A stretch of 5,023 nucleotides of DNA, from assembly GCA_905235425.1 (NCBI GenBank), contig CAJOKY010000255.1:1-5023 (forward strand), written 5' to 3'. Both the position numbers and the translations under genes were made by a program. Each line of letters begins with the position of its first letter. Within the stretch, counting starts at the first letter, position 1. The notes below the pieces were generated by a model that saw only the letters and a program-made list of their open reading frames with translations, did not search any database and was not told the origin of the DNA. This document shows, one piece after another, positions 1 to 5,008 of the stretch. The DNA comes from an uncultured Selenomonadaceae bacterium. GTDB taxonomy: Bacteria; Bacillota; Negativicutes; Selenomonadales; Selenomonadaceae.

Positions 1-21
1 AAAAATGCTGGAGGTTTTGTA

Positions 22-471
22 ATGAAAAAAATTGTAGCGATGTTGCTTTTTGCGTCGATGATACTTTCAGGCTGTGGAAATAACGCCGCTAATGACACTA
101 AGCAAAAAGTTGAACAGAAGGCAGAGGAAGTTAAGCAGGACGCTAAAGATACTGCCGCGCAGGTTGAACAAAAAGCTACTGAAATTCAGAAGGACGCTGT
201 ACAAACTGTTGATAACGCTGAAAATGCTGTAGCGCAAACGGCAATGGATATTCTTGACGCCGCTAAAAGTATCTTCAAAGATTCGCGTGAAGTTCCATTG
301 GCTGGAGTGTTGCCTGGAATTACGCTTGATAAATCGACCAGGCAACCTGCCCAGCTTAAACCTACGCCAAAACCGGTTAAAAGGACGTTATGCAAATTTT
401 TCACGTCAACAGAAGTTACAACTTCTTCAATCGCATATGGAACACTGCCGGAAACCAAATTTCCCGCATGA
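22..471 (+). CDS. Small lipoprotein with charged helical body; 3' end probably chimeric
   Basis: The 149-residue product starts at an ATG seven bases after a GGAGG ribosome binding site (10-14). Residues 1-19 form a lipoprotein signal: Lys-Lys near the start, a hydrophobic stretch, and the lipobox LSGC with Cys19 as the lipidation site, so the protein should be membrane-anchored and face outwards. Residues 24-72 are rich in Lys, Glu, Gln, Ala and Asp with regularly spaced Val, resembling an amphipathic helix or coiled coil. Residues 88-104 (around GVLPGITL) look like the start of a second, folded region. From about residue 105 the reading frame lies antisense to conserved FabH-like codons, so residues 105-149 are probably not native. 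The true C-terminus may have been lost in a rearrangement. The function is unknown. The signal is clear; the end is doubtful. Confidence 0.6.
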   Translation: MKKIVAMLLFASMILSGCGNNAANDTKQKVEQKAEEVKQDAKDTAAQVEQKATEIQKDAVQTVDNAENAVAQTAMDILDAAKSIFKDSREVPLAGVLPGITLDKSTRQPAQLKPTPKPVKRTLCKFFTSTEVTTSSIAYGTLPETKFPA

Positions 472-1319
472 GTGATTTTGTTATGGTATGGGACATCTTC
501 CAATTTTGCTTTCTTCTGCACGTAGCCGAGCATAAATTCATTGGCTTGATGAAAAATGCAGTAGTCCAAATCTGCGCGGGTGATATCGGCAAGCTTAAGT
601 ACGTCGTCTACAAGTTTAGGCACTTCGCGCAGAGTAAAATAAGCAATCGCCATGCCGTCCATATAAACTTCGTAGTTGGAGTGGTAATTTTTATTTTCGT
701 CGTACTCAAAGACTTCCGGCGTACTGCGCGGCGTCAATCTGCTGCCGCCTACCGGAATATAAAGCCTGTCGTAGCGTGAACCGTCTGTGCCGAATACAAA
801 GGCGCGAATATTTTCCTTTTCTTCGTCAACGCCTTCAATCCACGTAGCCGTTGCACCGTCGCCGAAAAGCGGTCTAACCGACGTATCCTTCACGTTGATA
901 TACTTTGAATAGACGCTTGACGTAAGGAACAAAATTTTTTTCGCCAAGCCTGTTTCAATCAAGCCCTTAGCCGTTGCAAGACCGTAAATGTAGCCGGAAC
1001 AACCTAAGGCAATGTCCATTGAGCCGACTTTTTGAGAAAGTCCCAATCTGTATTGCAGGTGCGGCGAAGTATGCGGCATTTGGTAATCGGGGTGTTGCGT
1101 GCAGAGCAAGATAAAATCTGTTTCATTGCGATCAATGTCATATTCGGCGAAAAGTTTTTCTGCCGCTTTAAATGCCAAATCGCCGGCGGATTCATCATCG
1201 GCGACAATGCGGCGATCGACAACGCCTAATTTTTTGCTGAAACGCTCCTCGACAACGTCAATATTTTTTTCTATCTTTTCAGGCAGATAGGAAGATACAG
1301 CCTTAATTTTTGCAAACAT
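186..1319 (-). CDS. Ketoacyl-ACP synthase III (FabH-like), with aberrant C-terminal extension
   Basis: Thiolase-fold enzymes of this family condense an acyl-CoA with malonyl-ACP. The ATG at 1319-1317 follows AGAAAGGA (1334-1327) at good spacing. The triad is visible: Cys107 in ALGCSGY, His257 in FHQAN, and Asn287 in HAGNLVSGS. FGDGATA (152-158) and GFGVGLSWAGC (316-326) are further family motifs. The homologous part ends near residue 330 (about position 330), close to the usual 315-335 aa length. The remaining 47 residues to the stop at 186-188 are encoded antisense to the lipoprotein gene and show no family motif, so the native stop was probably lost. The divergent style (CTQHPDYQMP near residue 74) and the aminotransferase gene upstream suggest a specialised role, for example in surface glycan or flagellin modification, rather than housekeeping fatty acid initiation. 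That role is inferred; the family is certain. Confidence 0.88.
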   Translation of the reverse strand: MFAKIKAVSSYLPEKIEKNIDVVEERFSKKLGVVDRRIVADDESAGDLAFKAAEKLFAEYDIDRNETDFILLCTQHPDYQMPHTSPHLQYRLGLSQKVGSMDIALGCSGYIYGLATAKGLIETGLAKKILFLTSSVYSKYINVKDTSVRPLFGDGATATWIEGVDEEKENIRAFVFGTDGSRYDRLYIPVGGSRLTPRSTPEVFEYDENKNYHSNYEVYMDGMAIAYFTLREVPKLVDDVLKLADITRADLDYCIFHQANEFMLGYVQKKAKLEDVPYHNKITHAGNLVSGSVPYAIEEVVTSVDVKNLHNVLLTGFGVGLSWAGCLVDLSSVIPGNTPANGTSRESLKILLAASRISIAVCATAFSALSTVCTASF

Positions 1320-1336
1320 AAATATTTCCTTTCTAA

Positions 1337-1420
1337 ATTAGGGATTAGGGGGTAGGAGGTAGAGGGTAGAGAGTAGGGTGTAGGGTGTAGAATCTACCCT
1401 CTACAATCTACCCTCTACTA
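1337..1420. repeat. Heptanucleotide repeat array 1 (12 units)
   Basis: Twelve consecutive 7-base units run without a break in period: attaggg twice, ggtagga, ggtagag twice, agtaggg, tgtaggg, tgtagaa, tctaccc, tctacaa, tctaccc, tctacta. The first eight carry TAG on the plus strand; the last four carry CTA, i.e. TAG on the minus strand. The array fills most of the space between the aminotransferase and the ketoacyl-ACP synthase genes. It overlaps the last codons and the ancestral stop codon (1408-1410) of the aminotransferase gene. The two orientations form inverted repeats: 12 bases at 1359-1370 are complementary to 1393-1404 and to 1407-1418, so transcripts could fold here. The units are read directly; function is unknown. 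Confidence 0.9.
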
Positions 1421-2546
1421 GCTATTTCCTTTATCATCGCGCAGATTCTTCTAACGTCATCCGCCGTCAAATCGCCGTACATTGGCAGACTTAAAACCTG
1501 CTTACCGATAACGGTAGCGACGGGTAAATTATCTTCACGCGACGAGTTTAATTGACGGTAGCAGGTATAATCACTGCAAAGCGGATGAAAATATTTCCGC
1601 GCATAGACGTTATATTTTTTGAGTTCGTCGTAGACATAAGCGACTTACCGAAAACTTTTTCATCAATGCGAATCACATAGTACTGATAATTACGCTTGAC
1701 GTTATCGCCGCACTTCGGCATAAGCGTAATACCTGCGATGTTGCCCAATTCCTCGTCGTAAACCTTATGAAGAGCGCGACGTTTAGCCTGTTCACTTTCA
1801 ACGTAGTTTAACATAATTCTGCCGACAGCCGCGCGTACTTCGTCAATCTTGCCGTTAATGCCGGGCATAACTACTTCCTCTTCATTTTTAATGCCGAAAT
1901 TGCGGAGCAAGTCAATTCGTTGCTTAAGGTTTTTATCGGCAAAGACCAACGCGCCGCCTTCCAACGTATGATAAAGTTTTGTAGCGTGAAAACTGAACAT
2001 AGAAATATCACCGAAAGTTCCAATGCCTTGACCGTCAATTTCCACGCCGAAAGCGTGAGCCGCGTCGTAAACTACCTTAAGCCCGTATGTATCGGCGACT
2101 TGCTGAATTTTTTGTACGTTGCACGGCGTACCGAATACATGTACAGCCAAAATTGCGGAAGTATGCGGCGTTATCATGGATTCAATTTTATCAGCGTCAA
2201 TGTTCATTGTTTCTTCGTCGATATCGCAGAAAATGGGGTTGATGTTATTCCAGCTCAATACGTGCGGCGTTGCGGCAAAGGTAAAGGGCGTCGTGATAAC
2301 GTCACCTTGCAGACGAAGACTCTGTACGGCAACCATAAGCGCGATTGTGCCGTTGTTGAATACCGAAAGGTAAGGAACTTTTAAAAATTCCTTAAGCTCG
2401 TCTTCCAATGCGAAATGTTGCTTGCCGCCGTTTGTCAGCCATTTAGATTCCCAAATTTCGCGCAGTTTTTCAGTCACTTCATCCAGTGGGGGAAGCACGG
2501 GACGTGTCACATAAAGTTTTTCTTTAAAAGGTTCTATTTTTGACAA
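1408..2546 (-). pseudogene. DegT/DnrJ/EryC1-family sugar aminotransferase, frameshifted
   Basis: Family members are PLP enzymes that aminate keto-sugar nucleotides for O-antigen, capsule or flagellar glycans. Counting from the TTG at 2546, the conserved parts are WLTNGG (near 38), the NNGTIAL cofactor region (64-70), Asp161 in VYDAAHAFG, and the PLP lysine Lys190 in SFHATKLYHT. After Ser302 (1643-1641) the frame drifts into unrelated sequence and stops at 1548-1550. A second frame from about 1638 gives 76 residues with family hallmarks (ARKYFHPLCS, LPMYGDL) and a stop at 1408-1410. Joining the two parts needs one missing base, or four, near 1638-1643; four would restore a Ser-Arg-x-x-x-Tyr pattern. 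The rejoined protein would be about 378-379 residues, normal for the family. The upstream TTG at 2567 was rejected because it lies before the ribosome binding site. Loss of the C-terminal region should impair the enzyme, unless the shift is a sequencing error. Confidence 0.87.
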
Positions 2547-2554
2547 CAGATTAT

Positions 2555-2559
2555 CCTCC
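2555..2559 (-). promoter_or_regulatory. Ribosome binding site setting the aminotransferase start
   Basis: GGAGG on the minus strand lies eight bases before the TTG at 2546-2544. This site falls inside the coding sequence if the upstream TTG at 2567 is used, so translation most likely starts at 2546. The protein then begins near SKIEPFKEKLYVTRP, which suits the family's usual N-terminus. Confidence 0.8.
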
Positions 2560-2570
2560 AATTTCAAATA

Positions 2571-2580
2571 AGTTTAAACT
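2571..2580. promoter_or_regulatory. AGTTTAAACT palindrome at the presumed transcription start
   Basis: This perfect 10-base palindrome lies just downstream of the -10 element of the leftward promoter, where the transcript should begin. The half-site AGTTTA recurs twice in tandem at 2671-2681, near the rightward promoter. It could be an operator shared by the two promoters, but AT-rich palindromes also arise by chance. Confidence 0.25.
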
Positions 2581-2585
2581 AAAGT

Positions 2586-2614
2586 ATTATAGTTGACGGC
2601 GTGAATAAATGCAA
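2586..2614 (-). promoter_or_regulatory. Sigma-70-type promoter for aminotransferase and ketoacyl-ACP synthase genes
   Basis: On the minus strand a perfect TATAAT (2591-2586) follows a weaker TTGCAT (2614-2609) with a 17-base spacer. Transcription should start near 2579, leaving a leader of about 30 bases before the TTG start. No other convincing promoter is visible before the FabH-like gene, so both leftward genes may depend on this one. Confidence 0.55.
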
Positions 2615-2623
2615 AAAAAAATT

Positions 2624-2641
2624 TGCCGCATAATTACGGCA
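2624..2641. repeat. Short inverted repeat TGCCG/CGGCA between divergent promoters
   Basis: TGCCG (2624-2628) and CGGCA (2637-2641) are separated by eight bases, giving a five-base-pair dyad in the middle of the divergent intergenic region. Two copies of TGACGGC (2594-2600 and 2654-2660) flank it. It might be a regulator site; the arms are too short and there is no T-run, so it is not a good terminator. Confidence 0.25.
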
Positions 2642-2652
2642 GGAAAATCATT

Positions 2653-2680
2653 TTGACGGCAGAATATTTCAGTTTAGTTT
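2653..2680 (+). promoter_or_regulatory. Possible promoter of lepB
   Basis: TTGACG (2653-2658) is a good -35 element. With a 16-base spacer the best -10 is TAGTTT (2675-2680), which is only a partial match. It would give a short leader ending at the ribosome binding site at 2694-2697. The other TTGACG, at 2593-2598, has no suitable -10 downstream. Confidence 0.35.
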
Positions 2681-2693
2681 AACGCAAAACAAA

Positions 2694-2697
2694 GGGG
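2694..2697 (+). promoter_or_regulatory. Ribosome binding site setting the lepB start
   Basis: AAAGGGGA centred on GGGG (2694-2697) lies eight bases before ATG 2706. An in-frame TTG at 2700 is only two bases from the site, too close for initiation, so ATG 2706 is preferred. Confidence 0.7.
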
Positions 2698-2705
2698 ATT
2701 TGTTT

Positions 2706-3242
2706 ATGGACACAACTAAAGAAAAGGATTGGGTCAAGGAGTTGAAAGAGTGGGTCATATCCATTTCGGCGGCAATCATAATTGCACTTATCATTCGTAC
2801 ATTTATCGTGGAGCTTTACATTGTTGACGGACCGAGTATGAAACCGACATTGCAGGACGCTGAAAGATTGGTTGTCAACAGATTTATTTATCACATTCGT
2901 GAACCCTTGAAAGGCGAAGTTATTGTATTTCGTTATCCGCGTGACACCAGCCGCGATTTTATAAAGCGCGTAATTGCTACGGCAGGTGATACCATTGAGA
3001 TTAGGGAAGGGCGCGTTTATGTAAACGATCAACTGCAACGCGAAGATTATATTTTGGAAAAGACGCGCACCGAATATCCTAAGGTCACCATACCTGAAGG
3101 AACTGTATTTGTTATGGGCGATAACAGAAATAATTCAGAAGACAGCAGATTTGCCGACGTGGGGTTTGTGCCGCTGAATTTAATCAAGGGTAAAGCCGTT
3201 TTAATCTTTTGGCCCGTTGACGAATTTAAAACGTTGCCGTGA
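2706..3242 (+). CDS. lepB: Signal peptidase I (type I leader peptidase)
   Basis: This 178-residue membrane-bound serine protease removes signal peptides from proteins exported by Sec or Tat. Residues 17-38 form one N-terminal membrane anchor followed by the outward-facing catalytic domain. All family boxes are present: the nucleophile Ser44 in GPSMKPT, YPRD followed by the general base Lys87 in DFIKRVIATAGD, and GDNRNNSEDSR at 138-148. The length matches Bacillus Sip-type enzymes with a single anchor and is much shorter than the E. coli protein. The gene is transcribed divergently from the aminotransferase gene. A heptanucleotide array begins one base after its stop codon, and no conventional terminator is visible. 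The secreted protein downstream and the lipoprotein at the window start carry N-terminal export signals; only the former is a likely substrate of this enzyme. Confidence 0.96.
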   Translation: MDTTKEKDWVKELKEWVISISAAIIIALIIRTFIVELYIVDGPSMKPTLQDAERLVVNRFIYHIREPLKGEVIVFRYPRDTSRDFIKRVIATAGDTIEIREGRVYVNDQLQREDYILEKTRTEYPKVTIPEGTVFVMGDNRNNSEDSRFADVGFVPLNLIKGKAVLIFWPVDEFKTLP

Positions 3243-3305
3243 GGTTAGGTGTTAGCTTTTAGCTATTAGCTGTTAGCTGTTAATGGCTAATGGCTAATGG
3301 CTAAT

Positions 3306-3329
3306 CCCTAATCCCTGTTCCCTGTTCCC
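3306..3329 (-). other. Predicted G-quadruplex motif within array 2
   Basis: CCC runs at 3306-3308, 3313-3315, 3320-3322 and 3327-3329 are separated by exactly four bases each. The minus strand therefore carries four GGG runs with four-base loops, the canonical intramolecular quadruplex pattern and similar to telomeric repeats. The pattern is direct; folding in the cell is inferred. Confidence 0.5.
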
Positions 3330-3440
3330 TGATTAAGGGGTAGAGAGTAGAGGGTAGATTGTAGATTGTAGGTTTTAACTACTCACTACTCACTACTTAC
3401 TACTCACTAATCCCTAATCCCTGTTCCCTGATTATCTGTT

Positions 3441-3445
3441 AGGGG
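3441..3445 (+). promoter_or_regulatory. Ribosome binding site setting the secreted-protein start
   Basis: AGGGG (3441-3445) lies eight bases before TTG 3454, which opens a textbook signal peptide (MKKIFSLC). The in-frame GTG at 3445 overlaps this site and cannot use it, so TTG 3454 is preferred. The site is part of the last heptad (taggggt) of array 2. Confidence 0.65.
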
Positions 3446-3453
3446 TGGACGAT

Positions 3454-4056
3454 TTGAAAAAAATTTTTTCTTTATGTACTTTGGCGCTGATAATTTTTTC
3501 GTCAATCTGCCTTGCCGCCGCGCCACCTGCTGAAGTAACCATAAATGAAATGGTACCCGGCGACATCGACGCCGGAAATTACGCTAAGTATACCGTGAAC
3601 ACCGAAATTAAACTTTACGCCGCGCCGCGCAATAACAGAGTTATTGGAAGTTTGAAGGCAGGCGATTTTGTAAAAAGAACGTCAAGCGTAACTTATGCCT
3701 ACCCTGCCGCGCATGCCGTGAAAATTTTGCGTACGTTTACAGCGGCAACGTCCCCTAAAGGCGAATTTCGTACTACGCTTAATGAAGGCGATTTTGTTTA
3801 CTTGCTTATGCCGCTTAGAAGAGGTTATCTTGGCTGGTACAACGGCGGTCACGTTTGGAATCTCAGCGCAGAAAATATTAAAAATTTTATTACGCCCAAT
3901 GTACAAAAAGCGTGGGGCGAATATCAAGGCGAACCGACAGATTTAAATTTAGGCGTTGAAGTTTGGGAATTTCTTGAAAGAGATGACGGCTTGAAAGGCT
4001 GGGCATTGACGTGGAAAAACGGCTCTGCGTTGAATAATCTTGACAGGAGGAATTAA
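3454..4056 (+). CDS. Secreted protein of unknown function, possible SH3-like segment
   Basis: The 200-residue product begins with a signal peptide: Lys2-Lys3, a hydrophobic core to about residue 20, and an Ala-rich cleavage region (CLAAAPP, around 20-25). No proper lipobox is present, so signal peptidase I cleavage is expected. Residues 48-75 (KLYAAPRNNRVIGSLKAGDFV) resemble the first strands of a bacterial SH3-like domain, where a ligand-lined LYAxP turn and an LxxGD turn are common. A second GDFVYLL-type segment lies at 112-118. The C-terminal third is rich in Trp (134, 154, 171, 183, 187). I do not recognise the family with certainty. The stop codon lies one base before the pyrB start, and the pyrB ribosome binding site is inside this gene, so the two are probably co-transcribed and coupled. 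A functional link to pyrimidine synthesis is not evident. Confidence 0.8.
   Translation: MKKIFSLCTLALIIFSSICLAAAPPAEVTINEMVPGDIDAGNYAKYTVNTEIKLYAAPRNNRVIGSLKAGDFVKRTSSVTYAYPAAHAVKILRTFTAATSPKGEFRTTLNEGDFVYLLMPLRRGYLGWYNGGHVWNLSAENIKNFITPNVQKAWGEYQGEPTDLNLGVEVWEFLERDDGLKGWALTWKNGSALNNLDRRN
4045..4050 (+). promoter_or_regulatory. Ribosome binding site setting the pyrB start
   Basis: A full AGGAGG (4045-4050) lies seven bases before TTG 4058. The alternative TTG at 4040 lies upstream of this site and would overlap the preceding gene by 17 bases. The site sits within the last codons of the preceding gene, a layout typical of translational coupling. Confidence 0.8.
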
Positions 4057-4057
4057 T

Positions 4058-5008
4058 TTGGAAAATAATTCGGACGCGCATTTATGCGAAAGAAATATCA
4101 TAGGCTTAGAAAATTTTACCGCCGCCGAAATTAAATTAGTTTTAGACGTTGCAAAGACAATGAAAAAAGTTGTATGCAGTAACGTGAAAAAGCTGAATAA
4201 TCTGCGCGGACGTGCGATTGTAAATCTTTTCTGCGAACCGTCAACGCGGACGCGTACTTCATTTGAATTGGCAGGCAAATATCTCGGCGCTGACGTTGTA
4301 AGTATCAATGCGTCTACGTCAAGCATTGTTAAAGGCGAAAGTTTACGTGACACGCTTAAAACGATTGAGGCAATGGGCGTTGACGCGGTTGTAATTCGTC
4401 ATAAAGCAGAAGGCTCTGCACAATATGCCGCGCAGGTTATTTCGCCGATTATCATAAATGCAGGTGACGGCGCTCATGCCCACCCTTCGCAAGCTTTACT
4501 GGATTTGTTCACGATTCAGCAGTTTAAAAATCGCTTGGAAGGCTTGAAAGTTGCGATTGTCGGCGATATCGTACACAGCCGCGTTGCACGTTCTGATATT
4601 TTTGGCATGACTAAAATGGGTATGGAAGTTCATTTGGCAGGACCGAAAACCTTATTGCCGCGATTTTTCCAATTTGACGGCGTACAAGTTCATGAAAACA
4701 TTGAGGACGCGATTAAAGATGCCGACGTTGTCAATGTCTTGAGAATACAGCTTGAACGTCAACAGGCAGGCTTATTCCCGTCGCCGCGCGAATACGCAAG
4801 AGTGTTCGGCATAAACGACGAGCGCTTAAAATTGGCTAAAGACGACGTGTTAATATTGCATCCGGGTCCGCAGAATAAGGGACTGGAAATTTCAAATGCC
4901 GTAACTTATGGACAGCATTCAGCGATACATGAACAGGTACAAAACGGCGTCGCGGTACGTATGGCGCTTTTAAATTTAACATTATGCGGCGGAGACATTA
5001 GCTGTTAG
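4058..5008 (+). CDS. pyrB: Aspartate carbamoyltransferase catalytic subunit
   Basis: The enzyme joins carbamoyl phosphate and aspartate to make N-carbamoyl-aspartate, the first committed step of pyrimidine synthesis in the cytoplasm. The 316-residue length is typical. The carbamoyl-phosphate loop PSTRTRTSFE (61-70) is intact; Lys92 and Glu94 lie in VKGES, the 80s-loop lysine position. Further conserved parts are Arg114-His115, HPSQALLDL (142-150), GDIVHSRVARS (169-179), Arg229 in LRIQLER, and HPGP (268-271). The aspartate-specific HPSQ and RxQxER patterns favour this enzyme over ornithine carbamoyltransferase. The last residues and the TAG stop (5006-5008) lie inside a heptanucleotide array, so the final few residues (ISC) may be repeat-derived. 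No attenuator or PyrR site is visible before the gene, which appears to follow the secreted protein in one transcript. Confidence 0.96.
   Translation: MENNSDAHLCERNIIGLENFTAAEIKLVLDVAKTMKKVVCSNVKKLNNLRGRAIVNLFCEPSTRTRTSFELAGKYLGADVVSINASTSSIVKGESLRDTLKTIEAMGVDAVVIRHKAEGSAQYAAQVISPIIINAGDGAHAHPSQALLDLFTIQQFKNRLEGLKVAIVGDIVHSRVARSDIFGMTKMGMEVHLAGPKTLLPRFFQFDGVQVHENIEDAIKDADVVNVLRIQLERQQAGLFPSPREYARVFGINDERLKLAKDDVLILHPGPQNKGLEISNAVTYGQHSAIHEQVQNGVAVRMALLNLTLCGGDISC

Larger units (their letters stand above)
3244..3446. repeat. Heptanucleotide repeat array 2 (29 units)
   Basis: From the base after the lepB stop region to the next gene, 203 bases divide into 29 seven-base units. The motif families run in order: gttagct-like, gctaatg, cctaatc, cctgttc, agagggt, agattgt, cactact, then ccctaat and ccctgtt again. 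Adjacent units usually differ at one to three positions. A 24-base direct repeat occurs at 3301-3324 and 3407-3430, shifted by one base relative to the 7-base frame, so the array is probably a composite of duplicated modules. Twenty bases at 3346-3365 match the reverse complement of 1400-1419 in array 1. Thirteen bases at 3265-3277 match 4997-5009 in array 3. This array takes up the entire lepB to secreted-protein spacer; no gene is seen in it. Confidence 0.92.

Noticed and set aside
390..779. Plus-strand frame of 129 codons antisense to the FabH-like gene
   Set aside because: It lies entirely on the complement of a strongly conserved enzyme, lacks a ribosome binding site and has no recognisable motif.
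1337..1420. Simple rho-independent terminator after the aminotransferase gene
   Set aside because: Stems can form between the inverted heptads, but they are not GC-rich compact hairpins followed by a T-run, so I treat the region as a repeat array with possible structure only.
1920..2384. Plus-strand frames (1920-2384, 2119-2373) antisense to the aminotransferase
   Set aside because: They are shadows of the conserved aminotransferase coding sequence, without ribosome binding sites or recognisable domains.
3244..3446. CRISPR array
   Set aside because: The period is 7 bases with drifting units; there are no 25-40 base identical repeats separated by unique spacers and no cas genes in view.
3244..3446. 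Insertion sequence or MITE
   Set aside because: No terminal inverted repeats, no target-site duplication and no transposase are visible; the region is periodic throughout.
3949..4353. Minus-strand frame of 134 codons across the secreted protein and pyrB
   Set aside because: It is antisense to two well-supported genes and has no independent evidence.
4058..5008. Ornithine carbamoyltransferase instead of pyrB
   Set aside because: The PSTRTRTSFE loop, the HPSQ motif and the RIQLER segment fit aspartate carbamoyltransferase; no HCLP-type ornithine signature is present.
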